Shown: positions 25,973-35,404 of the stretch, one piece after another
Numbering within the stretch: the first letter of the stretch is position 1
Layout: each line of letters opens with the position of its first letter
Assembly (NCBI RefSeq): GCF_030065675.1
Contig: NZ_JASJDK010000067.1
Span: 1 to 43,024, forward strand
DNA from: Mastigocoleus sp. MO_188.B34
Lineage (GTDB): Bacteria; Cyanobacteriota; Cyanobacteriia; Cyanobacteriales; Nostocaceae
Reading direction: 5' to 3'
Length of the DNA stretch: 43,024 nt
Notes under the pieces: generated by a model
Told to the model about the DNA's origin: nothing
The model's database searches: none
Seen by the model: only the letters and a program-made list of their open reading frames with translations
Translations under genes and position numbers: made by a program

Positions 25973-26278
25973 CTACTTTTTAAAATATTTGCATATCAGC
26001 TTACCCGCTCCATTTTCTTCAAATGGAACAACTTTACCATTACGCTGAATCTTGAATCTTCCGCGACAGTTGTATACTTCAACGGGTTTCTTCTCCCCAT
26101 CAACACTAATTGCAACTCTGTAGTTCCAGTATCTTTTTGCACTACGTTGAATATTGAGAATACAAATCTCATGCCCATCATGATTACTGCACATTGCATC
26201 CTTGTTAGGAATGATCCCGAAAACGGGAATTCCCGAAAATAGAAAATGTATTGACAACAGTAAGGCAGTAAATTTCAT
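25973..26278 (-). CDS. Small secreted protein, unknown function
   Basis: A 101-residue protein with an N-terminal signal peptide (MKFTALLLSIHFLFSGIPVFG, cleavage near residue 21). The mature domain has four cysteines (MCSNHDG, HEICIL, NCRGRF, LICKYF) that could pair in the periplasm, and beta-strand-like segments (YRVAISVDGEK, GRFKIQRNGK). I do not recognise the domain. Another frame on the plus strand is also open here, but it lacks a signal or protein-like pattern, so the minus-strand gene is preferred. Confidence 0.7.
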   Translation of the reverse strand: MKFTALLLSIHFLFSGIPVFGIIPNKDAMCSNHDGHEICILNIQRSAKRYWNYRVAISVDGEKKPVEVYNCRGRFKIQRNGKVVPFEENGAGKLICKYFKK

Positions 26279-26678
26279 TATAGTTTTGTTAAATTTTATA
26301 TTCTGGTGTCATTAGGTTTGGGAACAGCGAAAGCTTTTATTTTTAGTAGCTTTATTTCCATAGGCTTCTTTATACTTAAACTACGACAAAAAGATACCTA
26401 TTACAAATCAAGACTTACGTAAGATTTTAAAAATTATTTGAAATAAATTTCCCTCTAAAGAAGCATTTTTGCTTTTTTTCGCAAATTTTTGCCAAAATTT
26501 TCCTTTATCTTCGATGGATGCTATCCTTATATACCAGGCTTTTGAGAAATCATCAGCCCCAGTAGTGGTTGTCAAATAATTTTTTGGCAAATCAGCAAAC
26601 GCTACAAACAAATGTCCAAAATTTTGCAAAGATAATATTATTTCTTAAATTATTTTCCAAACAAACCTCTTGGCAACG
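26279..26678. other. Spacer with weak small ORFs only
   Basis: Divergent spacer. A GTG-started 38-codon plus-strand frame (26306-26422) has a hydrophobic stretch, and a 73-codon minus-strand frame lies at 26408-26629. Neither has a recognised domain or ribosome site, and I do not call them. Confidence 0.4.
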
Positions 26679-27443
26679 ATGGGCATGAGTGAAAAAACGA
26701 TAGAAGGTTACGGGAAAGGTTTTCTCGTTTTAATTTTGCCAATTTCGGTTGCAATTATTTTCTTTGTCAACACTTGGCGAATTTGGATAGTGCTTGTAGC
26801 ACTATTAATTGGTTTGAGATTAATTCAGAGCTATCGATGGCAACAATGGTGTACAAAAGTTAATCCAACATTTCACCAGCTAGTTGAAAGCAACCAAGGC
26901 AGAATTACAACCATAGACTTAGCAATTAAGGGTAATTTTTCTGGAACAAAAGCAAAACGTTACCTGGATACAAAAGCCAGAGAATTTGGTGCCAGAATCG
27001 TTAAAGTTGAAGATGGCAATCAAGTTTATCACTTTATTACGGCTAAAACTTTGAGCAGTTTGTTGGATTCTAGCGAACCAGACGCAGAAGAATTTTCTGC
27101 TCCAGCGCTAAAATCAAGTACCCAGATTTTGGCAGAACTAGAGCCTAAAAAGGAAGTTAGTCATGCTGAAAGCTTGGTAAATGAAACCATCTCCGAAGAA
27201 ACTAGCGTCGAACCAGAGCACCTACACACAGAAGATAAGAAACCTTTAGAAAAGCAGCTACTATTTGGTTCTTTAATTCAATCAGAGCTTGCTAAACGTT
27301 TAGGTGTGTATTCAAGTACTGTCTTTAAACGGCGAAACGATCCACAGTTTTCCGAATGGTCTCGTAATCGCGATCCTGACGGTATTGCTTGGACCTATTC
27401 TAAGGAAACTAAAGAATTTTTCCCTGTGGATGGAGAAGCATAG
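26679..27443 (+). CDS. Membrane protein with C-terminal HTH-like region, unknown function
   Basis: About 254 residues from ATG 26679; ATG 26685 or TTG 26670 are alternatives. Two membrane helices lie at the N-terminus (FLVLILPISVAIIFFV and IWIVLVALLIGLRLI). The soluble part begins with a possible small winged-helix-like segment (about 60-125: GRITTIDLAIKGNFSGTKAKRYLDTKA). An acidic linker of about 75 residues follows. The last 60 residues (LFGSLIQSELAKRLGVYSST then FSEWSRNRDPDGIAWTY) look like a helix-turn-helix of the kind that picks a DNA or protein site. It is possibly a membrane-anchored regulator, but I do not know the family. It is convergent with pyrD. Confidence 0.7.
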   Translation: MGMSEKTIEGYGKGFLVLILPISVAIIFFVNTWRIWIVLVALLIGLRLIQSYRWQQWCTKVNPTFHQLVESNQGRITTIDLAIKGNFSGTKAKRYLDTKAREFGARIVKVEDGNQVYHFITAKTLSSLLDSSEPDAEEFSAPALKSSTQILAELEPKKEVSHAESLVNETISEETSVEPEHLHTEDKKPLEKQLLFGSLIQSELAKRLGVYSSTVFKRRNDPQFSEWSRNRDPDGIAWTYSKETKEFFPVDGEA

Positions 27444-27499
27444 TTGTGTGTTCTAGTTCGGTAATTAGTTCCAAGCTAATTTTTTTTGGATTGATTACT

Positions 27500-28645
27500 C
27501 TAGATCGATTTTTGCTGTTTAACTTGCAAACCTACAGCTTCGGAGATGGAATTTAGTTGGTTTTGCTCTAATTTAACAAGCAAACCTTCAAGAATCTGAC
27601 GTATCATCATTGGACCTTGATAAATCCAACCCGTGTAAACTTGAACCAAAGTTGCACCCGCTGTGATTTTCTCCCAAGCATCTTCGGCGTTAAACACACC
27701 ACCAACACCAATAATCGGCATTTCACCTCCGGTTTGTTGGTAGATATATCGAATGACCTCCGTAGAGCGATCGCGTACTGGTGCACCACTGATACCGCCA
27801 GCTTCTTGCTGGGGTGAGTTACCAGTTCTCTCGATCGCTTGGGTTTTAAGACCTTCACGACTAATGGTAGTGTTTGTGGCAATAATTCCAGCCAATTCAA
27901 ATTTTTGTACCAGGGAAATAATGTCGGCGATCGCTTCCCATTCCAAATCTGGAGCAATTTTAACAAAAATTGGTTTGCGTAGAGAATTTTCTGCTCGTAA
28001 TGCAGTTAAAATGGAAGCTAAAAATGAGGCGTCTTGAAGTTTTCGCAAGCCGGGAGTATTAGGAGAAGAAACGTTAACAACAAAATATTTCCCGTAATCT
28101 TTGAGTAGACGAAAACTATTCAAATAATCATCTGCAGCATCTGCGAGTGGTGTAACTTTTGATTTACCTAGATTTATTCCTATAGGAATAGAACAACTAT
28201 TAATACCAATAGATTTTAATCTTGTTGCCATTGCTTCTGCACCACGGTTATTAAAACCCATTCGATTCAAGGCTGCATAATCTAAAGGCAAACGAAACAA
28301 GCGAGGTTTAGGATTACCCGGTTGTGCTAAATATGTTACTGTTCCTAGTTCTGCAAATCCGAATCCAAAGTGAGACCAGATCGTAGCAGCAACACCGTCT
28401 TTATCAAAACCTGCAGCTAAACCCATGGGATTAGGGAAATGCAGATCAAATAAATTTTGTTCTAGCTTCCGGTCCGAAACACATAAATTCTTTTCTAAGC
28501 TACGAGCGATCGAGCTTACACCTACAATATGACGATTTTGCTCCAGCCAACTCAAACTACTGAGGGTTGATGAGTGTAACTGTTCTGGGTCAGCTTTAAG
28601 GAGGTTAAATAAAATTGGGCGAACTAAAGATTGATAGATGTTCAA
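27500..28645 (-). CDS. pyrD: Quinone-dependent dihydroorotate dehydrogenase
   Basis: A 381-residue class 2 enzyme of pyrimidine synthesis, oxidising dihydroorotate to orotate with FMN and passing electrons to quinone. The N-terminal helices of class 2 (residues 1-45) are present. FMN and substrate motifs are NPMGLAAGFDKDG near 71, GTVTYLAQPGNPKPRLFRL near 96, NRMGFNNRGAE near 127, VNVSSPNTPGLRKLQ near 190 (with the class 2 catalytic Ser), KIAPDL near 226, ATNTTISREGL near 256, SGAPVRDRSTEVIRYIY near 284 and PIIGVGGVFNAEDAWEKI near 305. Length and order are normal. It stands alone, flanked upstream by an STRR. ATG at 28645 is the natural start. Confidence 0.95.
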   Translation of the reverse strand: MNIYQSLVRPILFNLLKADPEQLHSSTLSSLSWLEQNRHIVGVSSIARSLEKNLCVSDRKLEQNLFDLHFPNPMGLAAGFDKDGVAATIWSHFGFGFAELGTVTYLAQPGNPKPRLFRLPLDYAALNRMGFNNRGAEAMATRLKSIGINSCSIPIGINLGKSKVTPLADAADDYLNSFRLLKDYGKYFVVNVSSPNTPGLRKLQDASFLASILTALRAENSLRKPIFVKIAPDLEWEAIADIISLVQKFELAGIIATNTTISREGLKTQAIERTGNSPQQEAGGISGAPVRDRSTEVIRYIYQQTGGEMPIIGVGGVFNAEDAWEKITAGATLVQVYTGWIYQGPMMIRQILEGLLVKLEQNQLNSISEAVGLQVKQQKSI

Positions 28646-28986
28646 GGTGATTGGGGATTGGGGATTGGGGATTAGGGATTAGGGATTGGGGATTAGGGAT
28701 TGGGGATTAGGGATTAGGACGCATCTCGACAGATGAACGATAAGTAGGAATTCGTTCCAAAGGTAGCGAAGAAGATGATAGATAGCTAGAATCTGCGGCG
28801 TCGACGGATCGATCCGTAGGTAGCGCAGCTATAAGCCTTTAGCGTAGGGGAGATGATGATTAATGTAGATTATCTTCCCCTTCCCAGTCGCCAGTCGCCA
28901 ATCCCCAATCTCCAATAAAATTTTATCGATTGAGATGCTTTTATGGGAACCCTATATATTAACAAGGTATTTCGACTTAAAGCCGG
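28646..28986. other. Divergent spacer with STRR arrays
   Basis: Lies between the minus-strand pyrD and the plus-strand multi-GAF gene. The first 70 nt are an STRR, the middle holds dispersed-repeat-like sequence with a palindrome at about 28805-28816 (GGATCGATCC), and a second degenerate STRR sits at 28883-28916. No gene seen. Confidence 0.55.
28650..28718. repeat. STRR array (ATTGGGG/ATTAGGG)n
   Basis: About ten tandem heptamers alternating ATTGGGG and ATTAGGG, starting directly before the pyrD start codon on the minus strand. Confidence 0.92.
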
Positions 28987-31875
28987 ATGGTGCAGCTAAA
29001 CAAGATTACCACCGAACAAAAAATTCTTTCTCTAGGACGTATTCTCCAAAATTTAAGGGAAGAAGACAACGTTGATGCTCTAATTGAAAAAACTATTTCT
29101 TTTTTTCAAGAGTATTTTCAATACAGCCTAATTTGGGTTGCGCTTTACGACCGTTTAAACCATATTTTATTTGGTAAAGGCGGCATTACTCCGGGAAACG
29201 AAACCAACATTTTGCGGCAAAGACTGGTGCTGAGTCCTGGAGATTTATTAGAGCAAGTCACAATTGAACAACGTCCCTTAGGTGTGGCTGATTTAAGGCT
29301 GGAGACTAGAGCTGAGGGATGGCAAGAATTAGCCGAAAAACATAATCTCAAAGGAACAGTTATCTTACCAATTCGTTATCGTGACTGTTGTTTGGGTGTC
29401 GTTTTAATGGCATCGGAACGCTGGGGATACCTACTTTCTTCAGAGATAAAAGTCATGCTGATGACTATCTTAGGCGAGTTGGGAAGCATACTTTATCATC
29501 ATGAATTAGATTTATTTCACAAGCAAACCAAGCATACAGATGAACCATTATTGGAATTATTGCAAAGTTTACCAAATCTGAACAATCTCGAACAAAGGCT
29601 AGAAGCAGTAGTTCATACTACCCATGATTTTATTTCACCTAGCCGCACGAATATTTACTGGTTTGAGCGTAAAGGTAATTATTTCTGGAAGCGAAAAAGA
29701 AACCAAGGGAAAAAATTAGGTTTAAATGCTTTAAATAAACGTGGAATTTCGGCGCAGACGCAAATCAATGCTCAAGATTTTAATGACTTTTACTATACAT
29801 TGTCAGGCGGTCACACAATATTTATCGGTGACGGTAAAAGTTCCTTAAATAGCTATTCAACAACTAAATTATTACAACAACTACAAGCACGAAGTTTATT
29901 GGCTGCTCCGATTATTTGGCAAAAAGAATTATTAGGTTTTTTGGCGGTAGAAAATAAGGAACCTCGAATTTGGGTAGAAGCAGAGCAAAATTTTATTAAA
30001 TGTGCTGCAGGACTAATTTCCTTAACCGCGCCAGTTGACTCAATGGAAAATACCATTCAACAGGTGAAGGAAGATGCGCGCATTACTAGAGGAATGCTAC
30101 AAGGAATTTATCAAGAACAAGACATTCAAGATATTCAAAAAATTTTCAGTGATGCTGCGTCAACTATATTAGGGCGACTTGACGCTAATCGGTTTTTAGT
30201 GTTGCAGTTAAATCCTGAACGGGATTGTTATCAAATTCTTTACCAAGGTCAAAGAAAACATCAGCGGCTTTTGCCTTTAAATACTACCTTTGAAGCTCTC
30301 AGGGAAGTAGACCGACAACTTTTGGAATATGAAAAACTGGCAGTAGGAATTGAAAATTTAGAAGAAGATTTATGTTTATTTAACTGGCGCACGACTTTAC
30401 TTTCCCAGGGCGTGCGATCGCTATTAATTGCGAATTCTACTCCCAACCGCTTCCCCAATACATTACTGATAGTAACCACTGACATAAACCGTTATTGGTC
30501 TAACCTAGAAAAAGAATTAATCCAAGCAGTTAGCCGACAAATTGGCACAATTGTCAGACAATGGCAGTTAAATCAATCAAATCAACAACAACAGCAATTT
30601 TTAGATGGTTTAGGCAAATCTTTGGGTCTTTTAGGAAAAACCCAAAATATCCCAATATTAGGTGAAGAACTAGAAGAACAAACATTAGAAAAAATAGGAA
30701 TGGAGCAAATAGCTTCTTTTCTTGATGCTCCTTTAGTATTATTACTCTCTTGGATGCCAGGGGAAGAGATTGCAAAGATTACTCCTGGAGTAGTTCTCAA
30801 TAATAAATTTGCGATTTCTCAAGATGCGATCGTTCCTCGCAAAACAGAGGTTTTAATTGAATTGGCATTAGGGAATGAAGGTATGCTTAGCCTGACCATT
30901 GATAAGCTACCTGAGGGTACCAAAAAATGGCTTCATGGTTCCGATATTGGAGAAATTTTGATTATGGCATTAAGCACAGGAGGGGGACGAGAACCCTCAG
31001 GTGTTTTAGTGATCGCAGATCGGCGAGGACGTCGGTGGTCAAAACAAAGTCTTGATGCCATAAATATATTAATTCGGCAATTAGCATGGTCGCGACGTCA
31101 GCAGCAAATAACTCAACTACTAGTAGCCAAAACTGAAAATTTACAACAACTAAATTGGTACAAACATCGACGTTTAGAAGAAAATCACAGAACTGTAGCA
31201 GCACTACTTGGACAAATAAAAGAATTGAAAATGAGTGGTAATGAAGTCACCCATATACGTTACCAACAATTACTTTGCCAATTAGAGCAAGCAACAATGT
31301 CAGCCAACAAAGCGATCGTTCAAGAACAATGGGATTTAATGTTTGGTCCAGGGAAAATACCCATGGCTAGTATTCTCAAGCGTTCCTTGGAAAGAGTTGA
31401 TAGTTTGCTCAAACAAAAAAAATTATGGATCGGCGTACATGGTTTGGGAAAACAGTTTGAAGAGAATTCTTCAACCCAAACAAAAACTGAAAACTATCAA
31501 TCTTCGCCTCAATCCTTAATCGTTGCTGGCGACACCATGAAAATAGAATTAGCAATCTATGAAATTTTGCTTACTGTATGCGATCGCTCTATTACCGATG
31601 GCAGAATTGATATTTGGTGTCGTCCGATCGATGAAAAACATTTGGAAGTATCAATTACAGATAATGGCAGTATTGAGGAAGGACTATTAGAAGAATTAGA
31701 AGGAAAAACAGTATCAGATATCCTTGCTCCTTCTAAAACTAAATATCCCCCAGGCTTACATTTACAAATTTGCCAAAAATTAATCCAGCAGTTGGGGGGA
31801 GAATTACATTTCTATCAATTAGCGGATAGTAGGTTAGTTAGTCGCTTAGCTTTACCTTTAGCTACTAAAGATTAA
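28987..31875 (+). CDS. Multi-GAF protein with degenerate histidine-kinase ATPase domain
   Basis: A 962-residue cytosolic protein. About four GAF-type sensory domains occupy roughly 15-170, 190-355, 385-535 and 555-700 (examples: VTIEQRPLGVADLRLE, LPIRYRDCCLGVVLMASE, AAPIIWQKELLGFLAVENK, GGREPSGVLVIADRRGR). A helical segment with a possible phosphoacceptor His follows at about 715-780 (YKHRRLEENHRTVAALL). The C-terminal HATPase-like domain (about 845-958) keeps the shape VSITDNGS and PPGLHLQICQKLIQQLGGEL. However, the N-box lacks its usual Asn (EILLTVCDRS), and the G1 box lacks the second Gly. It may be a pseudokinase or a very divergent kinase. No response regulator is adjacent. ATG 28987. 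Confidence 0.82.
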   Translation: MVQLNKITTEQKILSLGRILQNLREEDNVDALIEKTISFFQEYFQYSLIWVALYDRLNHILFGKGGITPGNETNILRQRLVLSPGDLLEQVTIEQRPLGVADLRLETRAEGWQELAEKHNLKGTVILPIRYRDCCLGVVLMASERWGYLLSSEIKVMLMTILGELGSILYHHELDLFHKQTKHTDEPLLELLQSLPNLNNLEQRLEAVVHTTHDFISPSRTNIYWFERKGNYFWKRKRNQGKKLGLNALNKRGISAQTQINAQDFNDFYYTLSGGHTIFIGDGKSSLNSYSTTKLLQQLQARSLLAAPIIWQKELLGFLAVENKEPRIWVEAEQNFIKCAAGLISLTAPVDSMENTIQQVKEDARITRGMLQGIYQEQDIQDIQKIFSDAASTILGRLDANRFLVLQLNPERDCYQILYQGQRKHQRLLPLNTTFEALREVDRQLLEYEKLAVGIENLEEDLCLFNWRTTLLSQGVRSLLIANSTPNRFPNTLLIVTTDINRYWSNLEKELIQAVSRQIGTIVRQWQLNQSNQQQQQFLDGLGKSLGLLGKTQNIPILGEELEEQTLEKIGMEQIASFLDAPLVLLLSWMPGEEIAKITPGVVLNNKFAISQDAIVPRKTEVLIELALGNEGMLSLTIDKLPEGTKKWLHGSDIGEILIMALSTGGGREPSGVLVIADRRGRRWSKQSLDAINILIRQLAWSRRQQQITQLLVAKTENLQQLNWYKHRRLEENHRTVAALLGQIKELKMSGNEVTHIRYQQLLCQLEQATMSANKAIVQEQWDLMFGPGKIPMASILKRSLERVDSLLKQKKLWIGVHGLGKQFEENSSTQTKTENYQSSPQSLIVAGDTMKIELAIYEILLTVCDRSITDGRIDIWCRPIDEKHLEVSITDNGSIEEGLLEELEGKTVSDILAPSKTKYPPGLHLQICQKLIQQLGGELHFYQLADSRLVSRLALPLATKD

Positions 31876-32239
31876 AAACTGCTACTTTTTACATTTACCA
31901 AATCCCAAAATCACCTTGGGTTTAATGAAAAAAATGAAGTAGAACCCTAACATCAAAAGTAAACACATTCCTAAAGAAACTTTCGGGTCTCTAGATTTGA
32001 GCTGTAGCAAAGCTGTTGAAAAAGGTATATCTGTTCCTTACCGAATATACTTATTTTCAGACAATAATGTTTTTACGTTAGGAATTCATCACCAAATCAG
32101 CGAAGACAACTATATGGCGAGTTGTTTTTCTAATCAATTCGGTTTTCTGAGGAGAAAAAACCTTATATTATATCTTCTTAAGTAGTTATAATTAACTTCC
32201 ACCCCACTATTATTCATATTTGATAAATCCAGAATCAAT
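31876..32239. other. Spacer with a possible membrane-peptide fragment on the minus strand
   Basis: On the minus strand an open stretch ending at 31882 reads SRDPKVSLGMCLLLMLGFYF then FFIKPKVILGFGKC, with an ATG at 31968 giving 28 residues. It has a hydrophobic helix but no known family or ribosome site. It may be a small membrane protein or the tail of a lost gene. No other feature seen. Confidence 0.35.
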
Positions 32240-32419
32240 ATGGGACGTTCTCGTTCTAAATCTGACTTACCGGAAAAAATCTGTCCGGTTTGTCAACGCC
32301 CCTTTTCCTGGCGAAAGAAATGGGAAGACTGTTGGGATGAAGTTAAATACTGCTCGGAACGTTGCCGTCGTCGTCGTTCAGGAGCTAAAACAAAAAACAA
32401 CGATACAAACTCTATTTAG
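32240..32419 (+). CDS. DUF2256 zinc-ribbon-like small protein
   Basis: A 59-residue basic protein (ATG 32240, TAG 32417-32419). It has the DUF2256 pattern: KICPVCQRPFSWRKKW, then WDEVKYCSERCRRRR. The four cysteines of the CxxC and CxxxC pairs should bind zinc. The function of DUF2256 is unknown, though it is widespread in bacteria. The frame is short and another plus-strand frame overlaps it, so it is easily missed. It lies 22 nt before iaaA, so the two probably form an operon. Confidence 0.88.
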   Translation: MGRSRSKSDLPEKICPVCQRPFSWRKKWEDCWDEVKYCSERCRRRRSGAKTKNNDTNSI

Positions 32420-32441
32420 ATATCAACAGTAAAAAACAGAA

Positions 32442-33395
32442 ATGAAACCAAAGGTGCAACCAAAGTTAATTATTCACGGTGGGGCTGGAAGTTCCCTAAA
32501 AAGTAAAGGCGGAGTTGAAGTCATACGTCGAACTCTTCATCAAATCGTAGAGGATGTTTACACACTGTTAGTATCAGGAGCCTCTGCAAATGAAGCTGTT
32601 GTGAGAGGCTGTCAATTGCTGGAAGATGAACCCCGATTTAACGCTGGAACTGGCTCGGTACTCCAATCAGACGGACAAATTCGCATGAGTGCTTCTTTGA
32701 TGGATGGTACATCCCAAAGCTTAAGTGGCGTAATTAATGTTACTAGAGTTAAAAACCCAATCAACTTAGCTAAATTTTTACAAACTTCTTCCGACCGCGT
32801 GCTTTCGGATTATGGTGCAGCAGAACTGGCACGAGAATTACAAATTCCTAGTTACAATGCTTTGACTGAATTACGCTTGCAAGAGTGGTTACTCGAAAGA
32901 CAAGATAATTTTCAACGTTCCATGGCTGGAGTTGTTGCCGAAGAAGAATTGGTAGCTAGTGAAACTGCCCGACGTGGAACTATCGGTGTAGTTGCTTTAG
33001 ATACTAACGGAAGGTTGTCTGTAGGTACTTCCACTGGAGGTAAAGGCTTTGAGCGGGTTGGTCGTGTTAGCGACTCTGCAATGCCAGCAGGTAACTATGC
33101 TAATAAATATGCCGCAGTTAGCTGTACTGGGATTGGAGAAGACATTATTGATGAATGCTTAGCAGCTAAAATCGTCGTACGCGTTACCGACGGAATGACT
33201 CTAGAAAAAGCTATGGAACGTTCATTTGAGGAAGCAGAAGGACGTCAGCGAGATTTTGGCGCGATCGCCCTTGATGCTAATGGAAAAATAGCTTGGGGTA
33301 AAACCAGTCAGACTCTCTTAGCGGCTTATCATGATGGGAAAAGTATTGGCGATACTCTTGAAGCTACCAAAGAAGTGCAAACAGTTTGTTTATAG
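32442..33395 (+). CDS. iaaA: Isoaspartyl peptidase / plant-type L-asparaginase
   Basis: A 317-residue Ntn-hydrolase proenzyme. The N-terminal motif is LIIHGGAG, followed by FNAGTGSVL. The self-cleavage site is in RRGTIGVVALD with nucleophile Thr180, then TSTGGKGFERVGRVSDSAMPAGNYA, which lines the active site. The chain cleaves itself before Thr180 into alpha and beta subunits that assemble as an (alpha-beta)2 enzyme. It hydrolyses beta-aspartyl (isoaspartyl) dipeptides and asparagine; in cyanobacteria it may also turn over cyanophycin-derived dipeptides (beta-Asp-Arg), an inference from family knowledge. It follows DUF2256 closely and ends before the terminator at 33446-33478. Confidence 0.94.
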   Translation: MKPKVQPKLIIHGGAGSSLKSKGGVEVIRRTLHQIVEDVYTLLVSGASANEAVVRGCQLLEDEPRFNAGTGSVLQSDGQIRMSASLMDGTSQSLSGVINVTRVKNPINLAKFLQTSSDRVLSDYGAAELARELQIPSYNALTELRLQEWLLERQDNFQRSMAGVVAEEELVASETARRGTIGVVALDTNGRLSVGTSTGGKGFERVGRVSDSAMPAGNYANKYAAVSCTGIGEDIIDECLAAKIVVRVTDGMTLEKAMERSFEEAEGRQRDFGAIALDANGKIAWGKTSQTLLAAYHDGKSIGDTLEATKEVQTVCL

Positions 33396-33445
33396 AAAAA
33401 TTTGTTTGTAGAGAAATTTGTTTGTAGAAAAAAATATAGAATTTC

Positions 33446-33478
33446 TAGAGACGTAGCACTGCTATGTCTCTATTTTTA
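33446..33478. terminator. Bidirectional terminator between iaaA and glmU
   Basis: TAGAGACGTAGCA pairs with TATGTCTCTA (one G-T pair) around a short loop, followed on the plus strand by TTTTT; on the minus strand the stem is preceded by an A-run. It lies 50 nt after iaaA and 10 nt after the glmU stop codon, so it can end both convergent transcripts. Confidence 0.7.
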
Positions 33479-33487
33479 GTTGGATGT

Positions 33488-34864
33488 CTATTTTTGTAGT
33501 TGTGGAGTCTCTGGTTTGTTTTTAATATTCCAGTCAGATTTAACTTCTTGGCGAGAACGAGCAATCGCCAGGGAATTATTGGGAACATCCTTTGTAATAG
33601 TTGAACCTGCTGCTATATAAGCATTATTGCCAATACTAACGGGTGCAACTAATACACTATTAGAACCAGTACCGGTGCGATCGCCAATAATAGTACGGTG
33701 TTTGTTAAGACCATCATAATTAGCAGTAATTGTACCAGCACCAATATTTACCTGGCTTCCAGTACTAGTATCGCCAAGATAGGAAAGGTGAGCAACATTA
33801 GTATTCTCACCTAATGTCGTCTTTTTAAGTTCAACAAAATTACCAATACGGCACCCTGCAGCAACTTCTACATGATTGCGGAGGTGAGCATAAGGACCAA
33901 TTCTTGTACCATCTTGAATTGAACTATCAGTAATCACTGAATACTGAGCAGTTACATTTTTACCTAATTTACTATTTTCAATTAAACTTCCTGGACCAAT
34001 GCGACAACCAGCTTCAATTTTGGTGCTTCCCCGTAAATGAGTTTGGGGTTCAATAATTACATCTGATTCTAATTCTACTGTTTCATCAATAGTGATGCTA
34101 CCGGGATTAACCATTGTCACACCAGCAGCCATCCACTTTTCTTTTACTCGTCTTTGTAAAATTTCATATGCATTAGCTAGTTGCAAGCGATTGTTGATAC
34201 CAAGAATTTCTTGACTATCCTCTATATCAACAGCCATTACGGGTGCAACTTTAGTGACTGCATCTGTAATATAGTATTCTTTCTGAGCATTATTTGCTTC
34301 TAGATGAGGTAATACACGAGCTAAATCTCGCCAACGAAAGCAGTAAATTCCTGCGTTAACGCGACAATTTTTTTTCTCATCTAGAGTACAGTCTTTATCT
34401 TCAACTATTTTTTCTACAATATTTAAACTATTACAGAAAACTCGCCCATAACCTTTAGGGTTTGAGAATTGTGCAGTGAGTATTGTTGCAGCATTCTGAT
34501 ATTTTTGGTGAGTTTCTAATAAATTCTCGATCGTTTCACTGCAAAGCAATGGAACATCGCCGTTTAACACTAATAAATCCCCATCGTACCCTTCCAAGTG
34601 AGGAAGAAGTTGTTGAATAGCATGTCCGGTACCCAACTGTTGTGTTTGTTCAACAAATTCTAGGTCTGAAATTGGTTTCATAGCTATTTTAACTTCTTCA
34701 GCCTTATAACCAACTATTGCTATGCGGCGTAATGGTGAAAGTGGTTCAACACTATCTATTACTCTTTCTAAAAGTGATTTGCCTCCCAAAGAATGCAAAA
34801 CTTTGGGCAGGTGAGATTTCATTCTAGTTCCGCGTCCTGCCGCTAAAATTGCTACAACTACCAT
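33488..34864 (-). CDS. glmU: Bifunctional GlmU (GlcNAc-1-P uridylyltransferase / glucosamine-1-P acetyltransferase)
   Basis: A 458-residue cytosolic enzyme that makes UDP-GlcNAc, the precursor of peptidoglycan and outer-membrane sugars. The N-terminal pyrophosphorylase domain (1-228) opens with [11 protein letters not shown] (7-17) and has [20 protein letters not shown] and GRVFCN. The C-terminal left-handed beta-helix (about 250-440) is built of hexapeptide repeats ([31 protein letters not shown]) and has the acetyltransferase signature [11 protein letters not shown] and the ending [10 protein letters not shown]. Length and order are typical. It is transcribed toward iaaA and ends at the shared terminator. 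ATG at 34864. Confidence 0.97.
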   Translation of the reverse strand: MVVVAILAAGRGTRMKSHLPKVLHSLGGKSLLERVIDSVEPLSPLRRIAIVGYKAEEVKIAMKPISDLEFVEQTQQLGTGHAIQQLLPHLEGYDGDLLVLNGDVPLLCSETIENLLETHQKYQNAATILTAQFSNPKGYGRVFCNSLNIVEKIVEDKDCTLDEKKNCRVNAGIYCFRWRDLARVLPHLEANNAQKEYYITDAVTKVAPVMAVDIEDSQEILGINNRLQLANAYEILQRRVKEKWMAAGVTMVNPGSITIDETVELESDVIIEPQTHLRGSTKIEAGCRIGPGSLIENSKLGKNVTAQYSVITDSSIQDGTRIGPYAHLRNHVEVAAGCRIGNFVELKKTTLGENTNVAHLSYLGDTSTGSQVNIGAGTITANYDGLNKHRTIIGDRTGTGSNSVLVAPVSIGNNAYIAAGSTITKDVPNNSLAIARSRQEVKSDWNIKNKPETPQLQK

Positions 34865-35233
34865 AATTTAGCTATCGGCTATCTGTAAATTACTATGAAT
34901 GCTCGACATCAATTAAGACTTCGGCCCAGATCATAGCAGCTCATTAGATTAACCCGAAACCTTAGTAGTTTACAATTATTAAAAAATCTTATAAAGATTC
35001 CAAACCGTTCGATATTTTAAAATAATAGTATTTGCCATGAAATCTAAGACCAAATTTCCTGCAATATCCTTGTAGCACTACGCGCAATTCAATAGCCTAA
35101 AGTCGAAAGCTCATAACTTGCAAGATTTATTGATGTCTTCAGCTTACTACGTAATTCCATAGTGTATCAAAATAACTAGACTAAATAGTTGTATTGATTT
35201 TTATAGCCTTGGAGCACAAAACCCACTTCTTCT
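34865..35233. other. Spacer upstream of glmU and the TnpB relic
   Basis: AT-rich and without a gene. Should contain the glmU promoter near its left end. Toward the right it grades into the TnpB relic, whose upstream coding part cannot be recognised. Confidence 0.5.
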
Positions 35234-35404
35234 AGGGTTGGGATAGACAGAGATGTGAATGCCAGTATTAATATTCTTAAACGAGGACTAAGTACTGTGG
35301 GGCACACAGGAACTTACGCTTGGGGAGATTTGCCCTCTTGGGCAGTTGGTGCAAGCCTGCTGTCTAATGGCGAGTCACCGAACCAAGAATCCCACAGCCT
35401 TTAA
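35234..35404 (+). pseudogene. C-terminal relic of an IS605-type TnpB
   Basis: The plus strand reads GIDRDVNASINILKRGLST, then VGHTGTYAWGDLPSWAVG, then LLSNGESPNQESHSL and stop (35402-35404). The DRDVNA motif is the last RuvC-like catalytic motif of TnpB, and the tail is typical for cyanobacterial TnpB proteins. About the last 55 codons remain; upstream of 35234 no zinc-finger or other TnpB sequence is recognisable, and stops appear. The relic ends at a hairpin resembling an IS605-family right end. In complete elements this region also encodes the 3' part of the guide RNA. Confidence 0.82.

Noticed and set aside
25946-26242. A 98-codon plus-strand frame opposite the small secreted protein
   Set aside because: The minus-strand frame has a proper signal peptide and paired cysteines; the plus-strand one does not.
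26306-26422. GTG-started 38-codon plus-strand frame with a hydrophobic stretch
   Set aside because: Weak start, no ribosome site and no recognisable family; hydrophobic stretches arise easily in AT-rich DNA.
26408-26629. A 73-codon minus-strand frame before the membrane-protein gene
   Set aside because: No domain, no signal or membrane pattern, no ribosome site, and strongly AT-driven composition (Lys/Phe/Asn-rich end).
31997-32185. A 62-codon plus-strand frame between the multi-GAF gene and DUF2256
   Set aside because: No protein-like pattern and a weak start; likely chance.
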